Shown here in pieces: positions 1-6,018 of a stretch of DNA of 6,934 nt. The stretch covers positions 1 to 6,934 of the forward strand of contig CAMBES010000071.1 of the NCBI GenBank assembly GCA_945865855.1. Direction: 5' to 3'. The notes beneath the pieces are model-generated. The model ran no database searches. It was not told where the DNA came from and saw nothing but the letters and a program-made list of their open reading frames with translations. The position numbers and the translations under genes are program-made. Each line of letters begins with the position of its first letter. Within the stretch, counting starts at the first letter, position 1. Source of the stretch: Rhizobium sp. Q54 (GTDB taxonomy: Bacteria; Pseudomonadota; Alphaproteobacteria; Rickettsiales; UBA1997).

Positions 1-1086
1 ATCGTTTCTTGCCAATGCTTCTTTACGCATGTCTTGATGGTTCAACAAGTCAAAAAATCTCTGATTTGCCAAATTCTCGGCTTCATGTTCTGAGAGACCT
101 AAACCTGAATCTGGATCAATTGGATCAATCAAATATCTTTTATACAAAGACTTGAGATCTTTGAGAGTCTTATACATCCCGGGACCAGCTCCTAAAATAT
201 CATTATTTTCTTGGTTTATTGGGCTGTTGGGATTTCTTTGGTTGAAACTTTCAATGATTGAATTTCTGAGTTCTTTGTCAGGAAGTTCTTTATCAGGAAT
301 AATAACCGCCAGAAGGAATGAGACTTCTTCGTTTAAGTTTTGAAGTGCTGGATGACTCAATTGATCCTGCGCTATTTGCCAATCTACATCATCGCGAGAT
401 AGAAGAGCTGAAACGATTTCTGTGTGGCCATTTTTAGCAGCAAGCATCAAAGCCGTGATACCATCAGTGACACCATTATCACCTGTTGTGTTAGCGTTAG
501 CTCCTTTTTCCAATAATTGAGCAACGGTTTCTGCGCGGCCATTTTCAGCAGCAATCATCAAAGCCGTGATACCATTATTGATACCATCAGATCTTACTGC
601 GTTAAAATTAATTTCATCGCAAGAGAGAAGAGCTGAAACGATTTCTGTGTGGCCATAGCCAGCCGCAACCATCAAAGCCGTGACACCATTAGACGCTGGT
701 GTGTTAGCGTTAGCTCCTTTTTCCAATAATTTAGCAACTATTTCTATGTGGCCATAGCCAGCCGCAACCATCAAAGCCGTGACACCATCAGACGCTGGTG
801 TGTTAGCGTTAGCTCCTTTTTCCAATAATTTAGCAACTATTTCTATGTGGCCATTTTCAGCAGCAAATATCAAAACCGTGGTATAATCACCGTCATCACC
901 ATAATCAGGTTCTCCTCTTGCTTCAATATCAGCTCCTAGAGTCAATAATTCAACAACGGTTTGGGTTAATTCATCTTCATTCTGAGCTTCCCCACGAGGA
1001 TTTTTTACGGCCCTGATTAGTTGTAAATCCAAAGCTTGTTGCTCGTCAGAAGATCTTGTTGCATTAGGGCTATTTTTATCTTTCAT
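1..1086 (-). CDS. Ankyrin-repeat protein, C-terminus cut by window edge
   Basis: An open minus-strand frame of exactly 362 codons begins with ATG at 1086 (MKDKNSPNATRSSDEQQ) and reaches position 1 without a stop, so the C-terminus is missing. Ankyrin repeats fill roughly residues 18-236: a degenerate first one (about 18-55, ending LLTLGADIEA), then about 69-98, 102-131, 135-163, 172-201 and 209-236, with the typical G-TALM-AA--GH-EIV--LL and GANANT signatures. Residues 237-362 are not ankyrin-like: polar, acidic, with PDKELPDKEL and a helical stretch around GMYKTLKDLKSLYKRYL. I do not recognise that domain. No signal peptide or membrane segment is visible. Ankyrin proteins bind other proteins, and in intracellular bacteria many are secreted effectors; that role is inference here. 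Codon choice (many AGA and ATA) differs from the neighbouring core genes. No Shine-Dalgarno precedes the ATG. Repeat identity is secure; function is unknown. Confidence 0.93.
   Translation of the reverse strand, partial: MKDKNSPNATRSSDEQQALDLQLIRAVKNPRGEAQNEDELTQTVVELLTLGADIEARGEPDYGDDGDYTTVLIFAAENGHIEIVAKLLEKGANANTPASDGVTALMVAAGYGHIEIVAKLLEKGANANTPASNGVTALMVAAGYGHTEIVSALLSCDEINFNAVRSDGINNGITALMIAAENGRAETVAQLLEKGANANTTGDNGVTDGITALMLAAKNGHTEIVSALLSRDDVDWQIAQDQLSHPALQNLNEEVSFLLAVIIPDKELPDKELRNSIIESFNQRNPNSPINQENNDILGAGPGMYKTLKDLKSLYKRYLIDPIDPDSGLGLSEHEAENLANQRFFDLLNHQDMRKEALARND
389..656 (-). repeat. Separated copies of a second ankyrin module type
   Basis: Positions 389-431 and 614-656 match over 43 nt with two differences and lie 225 bp apart (75 codons). 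Both encode the HTEIVSALLS end of an ankyrin repeat, which differs from the other module type in the gene (HIEIVAKLLEKGANAN). The gene therefore looks like a mosaic of two module types. The A-type repeat between the two B-type ends has slightly longer, irregular linkers (GINNGITALM and DNGVTDGITALM). Confidence 0.8.
649..846 (-). repeat. Two 99-bp tandem ankyrin units, one mismatch
   Basis: Positions 649-747 and 748-846 are head-to-tail copies of a 99-bp (33-codon) unit that differ at a single base (T at 690, C at 789), which changes one residue (Asn versus Asp). They encode the second and third ankyrin repeats plus the linker. Near identity at silent positions, in contrast to the other repeats of the gene, indicates a recent duplication or gene conversion by slippage or unequal recombination. 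Confidence 0.93.
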
Positions 1087-1360
1087 GATATTTAAACGGA
1101 TTTGGGTTAAACTGTAGGATTTATTATTGTTTTTGCGTATCAGCAGCCAGTCTTAAAACTCTTTTGCTTTAGAGATTGAGACCAAAACAAGTTAACAAAT
1201 GAAACGCAAGGATTAACTCGTTACGAACCAGAAAGAGTATTTAAGAACACTCTGAGCAACCCACAAATTCCTTAAAAAAGACTGAATTCCTATAGCTGTG
1301 AAGCTTTGTTAATAGTGGATTAAACTCACTTTGTCGGAAGAGATTGTTCGGATTTTTTTT

Positions 1361-1382
1361 AAATATTCTTAAAAGAATATTT
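1361..1382. repeat. AT-only perfect inverted repeat
   Basis: AAATATTCTT, two bases, then AAGAATATTT: a perfect 10-bp dyad with a 2-nt centre, preceded on the plus strand by eight T residues. It has little G/C and no T-run on the 3' side of either strand, so it is a poor intrinsic terminator. A cruciform or protein-binding dyad upstream of the ankyrin gene is possible but unproven. Confidence 0.6.
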
Positions 1383-1484
1383 AGTGATTTTTAGAGATGA
1401 GTGGTGGGTTTTTCAGGATGTCCTTAGCTATTTTTAAAGTTAAATTAACTCTAAGGCCGTCTCTAGAATTTGTTTTATTTCAGC

Positions 1485-1509
1485 GGTTTTTGGCATTTGT
1501 GCCAAGACC
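1485..1509 (-). terminator. Stem-loop just downstream of ccmH, possible 3' end
   Basis: On the minus strand, 7 nt after the ccmH stop, TTGGCA-CAAA-TGCCAA forms a perfect 6-bp stem with a 4-nt loop. A further GGT/ACC pairing lies outside a small internal loop. No U-run follows, so it does not meet the intrinsic terminator pattern. It may be an mRNA 3'-end stabiliser or mark the end of the ccmH transcript. Confidence 0.3.
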
Positions 1510-1516
1510 AGAAAAA

Positions 1517-1894
1517 TTATCGAATCACGCGCTTGTGAATGACAAAATAAAAAATGACCGCCAGCGCGAACAAAGCAGGTAAAAGCCAAAGAAGAAGCTT
1601 ATTTCTGTTGCTCGGTTTTGTCAGAATATTTTCACCAAATTCTTGCACTAATTCTGCCCTGATTTCCTCGTCACTTTTCCCGGATAAGATTTTTTGACGA
1701 ATATTTTTACGCATCTCGAAAGAAAATTCAGTGTCAGAATTTTCGATTACTTGTCCGTTACAAATTAAGCAGCGCACCTCCAAAAACATTGCCATTGCTC
1801 GCTGTTCTTGAGTTTCATTTTTTAGTTTTTCTTCAGGAGAAAGCGCAAAGGAATGAAGAGAAAAAAGAAAAAGAGTTAAGAATATTTTGAACAT
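1517..1894 (-). CDS. ccmH: Cytochrome c maturation protein CcmH (thioredox subunit)
   Basis: A 125-residue protein of the CcmH/CycL/Ccl2 family, which acts on the periplasmic face of the inner membrane to keep the apocytochrome c CXXCH motif reduced for haem ligation with CcmF. Residues 1-17 form a signal peptide (hydrophobic FLTLFLFSL, likely cleavage after SFA). The family motif appears as VRCLICNGQ with the redox pair C42 and C45, followed by the helical region ENSDTEFSFEMR. One C-terminal membrane helix lies at about 100-119 (LLLWLLPALFALAVIFYFV), with a basic tail facing the cytoplasm. It is a short, single-domain version without the TPR domain of the E. coli protein. No other ccm gene is adjacent. 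The ATG at 1894 directly precedes the signal peptide; no Shine-Dalgarno is seen, only an A/T-rich leader. Confidence 0.93.
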   Translation of the reverse strand: MFKIFLTLFLFSLHSFALSPEEKLKNETQEQRAMAMFLEVRCLICNGQVIENSDTEFSFEMRKNIRQKILSGKSDEEIRAELVQEFGENILTKPSNRNKLLLWLLPALFALAVIFYFVIHKRVIR

Positions 1895-2023
1895 TTTTGA
1901 GATTTTTTTATTTTGTAACCTGGCGCAGTTCTTAAGTTTTTACGCTGAAGAATTCAGTCGAGGGGTCTAATGAATATCCGTGAAGCATGGTTTCTGGAAT
2001 AGCAAACTGGAGGTGAAGAAAAG
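1895..2023. other. 129-nt spacer between dapF and ccmH
   Basis: There is no confident gene. The part from about 1919 to 2023 is less AT-rich than the leader next to ccmH. On the minus strand it contains a stop-free run of about 30 codons (including FAIPETMLHGYSLDPSTEFF) that ends in TAA near 1935. It also has a small dyad CTGAAGAATTCAG at 1945-1957. It could be a remnant of a gene or a dispersed intergenic element, or it could be chance. Confidence 0.4.
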
Positions 2024-2788
2024 CTAGGCTAAAAGTTTTAAATCAACCTCGCCGTCAAAAATTTTTGTGTAACCACCGGTCATCACAATTGAGTTGTTAT
2101 TCCATTCAATTTCCAGATCGCCGCCTTTGAAGCGAATGGTGATTTTTTTTGACTGCACCAAATTTTTTTTGATCGCAGCAACTGCAACTGCGCAAGCGCC
2201 AGAACCGCAGGCGAGAGTTTCGCCAGCGCCACGCTCCCAAACTCTAACTTCGATTAAGTTGTTAGAAATAATCTGCGCGAATTCGACGTTGGTTTTGTTT
2301 GGAAAGATTTTGTCTAACTCAATTTTTGGCCCAACATCGTAAAATTTTTCATCAGAAATTTTTGTATCAAGAAAGGTCACGGCATGAGGATTACCAACAT
2401 CTACGCAAGAAAAATTAAATCCGTGCAGCGCAACATCTTCAGCAAATTTTGGTTCGCCCATGTTGACTGAAATTAAATCACTAACTCTCCAGCATTTTAG
2501 AATTCCGGCAGCGGTTTTGATTTTTACTTCAGGTTTTTCAAGCAAAGAAGCGACACATCTCGTCGCGTTTCCGCAGGCTCCAGACATTGATCCGTCAGAG
2601 TTATAGATTTCCATTTCGCAATCTGCTTCCGCAGAATTTTTTATCACGATCAGCTGATCGCAGCCGATATTTTTGCGGTCAGAAATTTTTTTTATTTGCT
2701 CTGAAGTTAGAGAGATGGTGGTTTTGCGTGTATCAAAAATAACAAAATCGTTTCCTGCGCCCGACATTTTTACGAAAGGAAGAGTCAT
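2024..2788 (-). CDS. dapF: Diaminopimelate epimerase
   Basis: A 254-residue PLP-independent epimerase that converts LL- to meso-diaminopimelate, the penultimate step of lysine synthesis and the source of DAP for peptidoglycan, in the cytosol. The start MTLPFVKMSGAGNDFVIFD is canonical. The first catalytic cysteine is C72 in NSDGSMSGACGNATRC, the second is C194 in ERGAGETLACGSGACA. The substrate-site GNPHAV motif (about 132-137) and GCDQLIVI (about 42-49) are present. The two-fold pseudo-symmetric domain layout and length are close to the family norm (about 270). Ala in place of the usual second Gly of CGNG fits alphaproteobacterial forms as I recall them. The stop is TAG. It is separated from both neighbours by spacers of 129 and 168 nt, unlike the tightly packed efp-pntB-kdsD genes upstream. 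There is no Shine-Dalgarno. Confidence 0.96.
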   Translation of the reverse strand: MTLPFVKMSGAGNDFVIFDTRKTTISLTSEQIKKISDRKNIGCDQLIVIKNSAEADCEMEIYNSDGSMSGACGNATRCVASLLEKPEVKIKTAAGILKCWRVSDLISVNMGEPKFAEDVALHGFNFSCVDVGNPHAVTFLDTKISDEKFYDVGPKIELDKIFPNKTNVEFAQIISNNLIEVRVWERGAGETLACGSGACAVAVAAIKKNLVQSKKITIRFKGGDLEIEWNNNSIVMTGGYTKIFDGEVDLKLLA

Positions 2789-2956
2789 TTTGAAGTAGAA
2801 TTAAGATTAAGAAAATAGCGCGCAGCCTTGATTTCGTGGGTGCGGAAAGCTTCATTTATCCAGCGACTCTTGCGAATCTTTCTTTGCTTTCAGCTTGTGA
2901 GGTTTTGGTGAAACCATTCCAGCTCTAGACTCATCGAAAATATTATTTTTAAGAAA
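2789..2956. other. 168-nt GC-richer spacer between efp and dapF, possible gene remnant
   Basis: This is visibly richer in G/C than the other spacers. On the minus strand one frame starts at ATG 2934 (MSLELEWFHQNLTS), meets TGA at 2890-2892, then stays open for 34 codons (including KSRWINEAFRTHEIKAARYF) to a TGA at 2785-2787 that overlaps the dapF ATG as ATGA. A second frame gives a 21-codon ORF starting MVSPKPHKLKAKKD. Neither has a ribosome site. An imperfect hairpin occurs at 2892-2924 (AGCT/AGCT outer, GGTTT/AAACC inner). It could be a decayed small gene, a dispersed element, or an RNA leader of dapF. Confidence 0.35.
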
Positions 2957-3526
2957 TTAGTTTTTTGCTCTACTGACGTAAGAAAAATCTTCAGTGTTAA
3001 CGATGATTTCTTCACCAGATGCAACAAAAGGCGGAACCATCACACGCACGCCATTTTCCAGGATTGCCGGCTTGTAAGAAGAAGCGGCGGTTTGGCCTTT
3101 TACCACGGCATCAGCTTGTGCAATGATCGCGTTTACATTCTCGGGAATGGCGATTGAGATTGGTTTGTCGTTACAATATTCAACGCGAAGATTCATGCCT
3201 TCTTGCAGAAAGGGCAGGGCTTCACCGACTAATTTTTTAGCGAATTGCAGAGTTTCAAAATTTTCCATGTCCATCGCGACTAGCTCGTCTTGGTCGAAAT
3301 ATTGGAACTGATAATTTTTTTGCTCAACGTAAGCAACATCGACATCTTCGCTTGAAGCGTAGCGAGTATTTGTCTTGTTGCCAGTGACGATATTTTTCAT
3401 CTCAACTTGAATGTAAGCGCCGCCTTTACCTGGCTTCACATGTTCGCGTTTTGCAACTTTCCAAAGTTGATTTTCGAATTCGATTACGTTGCCGACACGA
3501 AGAGAATTTGCGTTAGTTTTAGACAT
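2957..3526 (-). CDS. efp: Translation elongation factor P
   Basis: A 189-residue protein, nearly the same length as E. coli EF-P (188), which enters the ribosomal E site and relieves stalling at polyproline stretches. It has the three-domain layout: an N-terminal KOW-like domain to about residue 65, an OB domain at about 67-127 and a C-terminal OB domain from about 130 ending in VNTEDFSYVSRAKN. The modification loop reads HVKPGKGGAY, with Lys at position 34 at the tip, as in EF-Ps beta-lysylated by EpmA/EpmB. It is not the Arg32 rhamnosylated type. The modification enzymes are not in this window. It starts only 6 nt after the pntB stop, so it is probably the last gene of a kdsD-pntB-efp transcript. 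The leader is A/T-rich with no Shine-Dalgarno. Confidence 0.97.
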   Translation of the reverse strand: MSKTNANSLRVGNVIEFENQLWKVAKREHVKPGKGGAYIQVEMKNIVTGNKTNTRYASSEDVDVAYVEQKNYQFQYFDQDELVAMDMENFETLQFAKKLVGEALPFLQEGMNLRVEYCNDKPISIAIPENVNAIIAQADAVVKGQTAASSYKPAILENGVRVMVPPFVASGEEIIVNTEDFSYVSRAKN

Positions 3527-3532
3527 AAATTT

Positions 3533-4921
3533 TTAGTTAAGATTTTTAACGATTTGCTCGACGACTTTTTTGGCGTCACCAAAAATCATCATCGTATTGT
3601 CGTTGTAGAAAAGTTCGTTATCCACGCCGGCATAGCCCGCAGCCATCGAGCGCTTGATGAAGAAAACGCTTTGGGCGTGAGCAACGTCAAGGATTGGCAT
3701 GCCGTAGATTGGACTGGTTTTGTCGGTTTTAGCTGATGGATTAGTAACGTCATTGGCGCCAATTACGAAGGCAATATCGGTTGATTTGAATTCGCCGTTA
3801 ATCTCTTCAAGCTCGAAAACTTTTTCGTAATCGATGTTAGCTTCGGCGAGCAATACGTTCATGTGGCCAGGCATTCTTCCAGCTACTGGATGGATGGCAA
3901 ATTTTACCTTAACTCCAGCATCTTCAAGAAGTTTAGTCATCTCTGCAACTGCATGCTGCGCGCCGGCAACGGCCATTCCGTAGCCTGGAACGATGATTAC
4001 GGAAGATGAAGATTTCATCAAATAAGCCGCATCTTCAGCAGCGGCTTGCTTCACTGGTCTTTGCTCTTTGACTTCATTGCTTGTCGCAACTTGATCGCCA
4101 AATCCCGAGAACATCACGTTGAAAATTGAGCGATTCATCGCTTTGCACATGATGTAGCTAAGTATCGCACCAGAAGCGCCAATCAAGGCTCCAGAAATGA
4201 TGAGAAGAGGATTATTTAAAGTAAAACCAATGCCAGTTGCCGCCCAACCTGAATAAGAGTTTAGCATTGAAACCACGACTGGCATGTCTGCACCGCCTAC
4301 TGGTGCGATCAACATGAAGCCAACGAAGAAAGAAAGCAGAACAAGAAGAATGAAAAAGAATTTTGAGCCAAAAGCGAAGAAGGCGATGAGCAAAACGGCC
4401 AGGCCGATTCCGACATATTGTGAATGTTTCTTCGGGTTCTTTTTAAAGATGATAAATTTTGAATTCATGTTGCCGTTCAACTTTGCGAAGGCAACGAGAG
4501 AGCCGGTGAAAGTGATTGCGCCGATGACAACGCCGATGCCCATTTCGATTAAGCTGGCGAGTTTGATGTGATTATCTTCGATGATGTGAAATGAGTTTGG
4601 CATCCAGAGGGCGGCGGCGGCGATCAAGACGGCGGCTAGTCCGACAAGAGAATGGAAGCCGGCAACGAGTTGCGGCATCGCGGTCATCTTAACTTTTTTA
4701 GCAACGAAATAGCCAATTCCAGCACCAATCGCGATTGCTAAAATGATCGCAAAAAGATTGTGAACTTGTGGCAAGCAAAGCGTAGTTAAAATCGCTAAAG
4801 CCATTCCGCCCATGCCAAAATAATTTCCGATGCGAGAAGTTTTTGGTGAGGAGAGGCCGTAGAGCGAGAGGATAAAAAGAACGGCAGAGATCAGGTAGAA
4901 AAAGGATGCGAACGAAGACAT
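3533..4921 (-). CDS. pntB: NAD(P) transhydrogenase subunit beta
   Basis: A 462-residue inner-membrane subunit, the same length as E. coli PntB. With PntA it couples proton entry to hydride transfer from NADH to NADP+, supplying NADPH. Residues 1 to about 275 hold the membrane domain II with about eight or nine hydrophobic helices. It includes the proton-pathway His (H90 in LVAGFHSLVGLAAV) and Asn (N221 in MLNSYSGWA), matching His91 and Asn222 of E. coli. The NADP(H)-binding domain III (about 305-462) has the GYGMAVAGAQ nucleotide loop (313-322), VAGRMPGHMNVLLAEA, GANDVTNPSA (388-397), SPIYGMPILDV and KRSMAAGYAGVDNELF. All expected motifs are intact, so it should be functional. It lies 12 nt after kdsD and 6 nt before efp. 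The usual partner pntA is not adjacent and must be elsewhere. No Shine-Dalgarno is seen. Confidence 0.97.
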   Translation of the reverse strand: MSSFASFFYLISAVLFILSLYGLSSPKTSRIGNYFGMGGMALAILTTLCLPQVHNLFAIILAIAIGAGIGYFVAKKVKMTAMPQLVAGFHSLVGLAAVLIAAAALWMPNSFHIIEDNHIKLASLIEMGIGVVIGAITFTGSLVAFAKLNGNMNSKFIIFKKNPKKHSQYVGIGLAVLLIAFFAFGSKFFFILLVLLSFFVGFMLIAPVGGADMPVVVSMLNSYSGWAATGIGFTLNNPLLIISGALIGASGAILSYIMCKAMNRSIFNVMFSGFGDQVATSNEVKEQRPVKQAAAEDAAYLMKSSSSVIIVPGYGMAVAGAQHAVAEMTKLLEDAGVKVKFAIHPVAGRMPGHMNVLLAEANIDYEKVFELEEINGEFKSTDIAFVIGANDVTNPSAKTDKTSPIYGMPILDVAHAQSVFFIKRSMAAGYAGVDNELFYNDNTMMIFGDAKKVVEQIVKNLN

Positions 4922-4933
4922 GTTTTTAAGTAT

Positions 4934-5887
4934 TTAGGCTATTCCTGCGCGAAGGCAGTCATGAAGGTGCAAGATCCCGACGATTTTTTCTGCATCAAGA
5001 ACAAATAGACTGGTGATGTTTTTCTTGTTCATTATGGCAATGGCTTCGGCGGCGAGTGTTGTTGGAGTGGTGGTAATTGGGTCTTTAGTCATGATTTCTT
5101 CGGCGCTGTGATCTAAAAAATCTCGGTCGATGTGACGACGCAAATCGCCGTCGGTAATGATTCCAAGTAGTTTGCCAGAATTGTTGGTGATGCCAGTGCA
5201 GCCAAGATGTTTGGAAGTCATTTCAAGTAAAACTTCTGACATTTTTTTATCTTTTTCGACGAGTGGAATATCTTTGTGAAGGCGCATCAAATCTTGCACC
5301 TTCAAGAAATTAGAACCTAATTTTCCTCCAGGATGAAAGGTACCAAATTGCTCAGAATTAAAGCCGCGCGCGTCGATTAAACTTACCGCCAAAGCGTCGC
5401 CGATCGCGAGCATCATTGTGGTTGAAGTTGTTGGAGCGTTGACTCCGTTTGCTTCGGGAATCGCCGGCAAAACTAAAGGCACGGTGCTGGCTTTGGTGAG
5501 TTCAGATTCTCTGCGACGAATAATTCCGATGATCGGCACTTCGAAACGTTTGCAGTAGTAGATGATGTCGCGAAGTTCTTTGGTTTCACCGGAATTCGAA
5601 AGTAAGATTACCACGTCGTTTGGCGAGATCATTCCTAGGTCGCCGTGGCTTGCTTCGCCTGGGTGAATAAAGAAAGCGGAAGTTCCGGTTGAGGCGAAAG
5701 TTGCGGCGATTTTACCTCCGATGTGACCAGATTTTCCCATGCCACTGACCACAACTTTTCCTCGGCAGTTCAAGATTAGATCAACTGCGAGAATAAAATT
5801 TTCGTCGAAGAAAGTGAGTAAGGAATTTAAGCCATCTATTTCGGTTTTAATCGTTGCGATTGCGGAGGAGATGTATTTATTTTGCAT
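4934..5887 (-). CDS. kdsD: Arabinose-5-phosphate isomerase (KpsF/GutQ family)
   Basis: A sugar-phosphate isomerase that interconverts ribulose 5-phosphate and arabinose 5-phosphate, the first step of Kdo synthesis for LPS, in the cytosol. From ATG at 5887 it is 317 residues (E. coli KdsD 328). The SIS domain spans about 30-180, with GMGKSG (49-54), the metal/substrate region HPGEASHGDLGM (75-86), SNSGET (97-102) and FHPGGKLG (184-191). Two CBS domains follow, about 198-255 (ending ITDGDLRRHI) and about 263-317. An in-frame GTG at 5944 would add 19 residues (HYFRNHHREGENPEKLTN). I prefer the ATG because family similarity begins right after it and because the extension would overlap one arm of a strong inverted repeat. 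It is the first gene of the kdsD-pntB-efp cluster and divergent from pyrE. No linked kdsA/kdsC is visible. Confidence 0.94.
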   Translation of the reverse strand: MQNKYISSAIATIKTEIDGLNSLLTFFDENFILAVDLILNCRGKVVVSGMGKSGHIGGKIAATFASTGTSAFFIHPGEASHGDLGMISPNDVVILLSNSGETKELRDIIYYCKRFEVPIIGIIRRRESELTKASTVPLVLPAIPEANGVNAPTTSTTMMLAIGDALAVSLIDARGFNSEQFGTFHPGGKLGSNFLKVQDLMRLHKDIPLVEKDKKMSEVLLEMTSKHLGCTGITNNSGKLLGIITDGDLRRHIDRDFLDHSAEEIMTKDPITTTPTTLAAEAIAIMNKKNITSLFVLDAEKIVGILHLHDCLRAGIA

Positions 5888-6018
5888 GTTTGTTAATTTT
5901 TCTGGGTTCTCGCCTTCGCGGTGATGGTTTCTAAAGTAATGCACTTAACTGGTTGCTTCATTCCTAAAAAGGCGAGGATCCAGAAAGTGATTTGATGGTT
6001 TTCATTTTTGAATTTGTT
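5888..6018. promoter_or_regulatory. Divergent kdsD/pyrE intergenic region
   Basis: These 131 nt separate the preferred start of kdsD (minus) from that of pyrE (plus) and should contain both promoters. I cannot assign confident -35/-10 boxes. The dominant structure is the long inverted repeat at 5898-5987. Inside it is a small TCGCC-TTCGC-GGTGA hairpin at about 5910-5924. Upstream in-frame starts for kdsD (GTG 5944) and pyrE (TTG 5992, ATG 5995) fall within the region. Confidence 0.6.
5898..5987 (+). repeat. 19-nt inverted repeat with 52-nt loop, possible pyrE leader structure
   Basis: The left arm 5898-5916 (TTTTCTGGGTTCTCGCCTT) and right arm 5969-5987 (AAGGCGAGGATCCAGAAAG) pair over 19 positions. 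There are 16 Watson-Crick pairs and 3 G-U pairs if the plus strand is RNA; on the minus-strand RNA the same three become A-C mismatches. The innermost 8 pairs are perfect and GC-rich. The structure is thus best suited to the pyrE transcript, though a split operator acting on both divergent genes is the alternative. Confidence 0.65.

Larger units (their letters stand above)
1087..1516. other. 430-nt non-coding region between ankyrin gene and ccmH
   Basis: This AT-rich stretch lies between the start of the ankyrin gene and the 3' end of ccmH. I see no convincing protein or RNA gene in it. It must hold the promoter of the ankyrin gene on the minus strand, but no clear -35/-10 pair stands out. 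Contents worth noting are an AT-only inverted repeat at 1361-1382, a 13-nt palindrome AGTTAAATTAACT at 1438-1450, a small AGCT-GTGA-AGCT stem-loop near 1303-1314, and a GC-containing hairpin just after ccmH (1485-1509). Confidence 0.7.

Noticed and set aside
389..900. Regularly spaced repeats that could suggest a CRISPR array
   Set aside because: Units are 99 bp with no unique spacers, keep one open frame and encode ankyrin repeats.
1087..1260. Possible tRNA or small RNA in the ankyrin gene upstream region
   Set aside because: No cloverleaf, T-loop consensus or strong fold could be traced by eye.
1361..1382. AT-rich inverted repeat as an intrinsic terminator
   Set aside because: The stem is almost all A-T and no T-run follows it on either strand.
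1397..1582. 61-codon plus-strand ORF
   Set aside because: It overlaps the ccmH 3' end in antisense, has no domain or ribosome site and a composition typical of a chance frame.
2820..2885. 21-codon ORF MVSPKPHKLKAKKD... before dapF
   Set aside because: Very short, no ribosome site and no recognisable family; kept only as part of the spacer description.
2890..2892. In-frame TGA in the spacer ORF as a sign of TGA read as tryptophan
   Set aside because: Recognised genes use TGG for Trp and none needs TGA read-through. Five of six complete genes end in TAA and one in TAG, which is suggestive but far too few to support recoding.
3407..3736. 109-codon plus-strand ORF antisense to efp and pntB
   Set aside because: It is a shadow of two clear genes on the minus strand; its residues show no family features.
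5888..5944. GTG start that extends KdsD by 19 residues
   Set aside because: The added residues do not look like the family N-terminus and overlap one arm of the inverted repeat; ATG 5887 fits better.
5992..6018. Upstream TTG/ATG starts of PyrE
   Set aside because: They add a short hydrophobic stretch not expected in this cytosolic enzyme; family similarity begins at the ATG at 6019.
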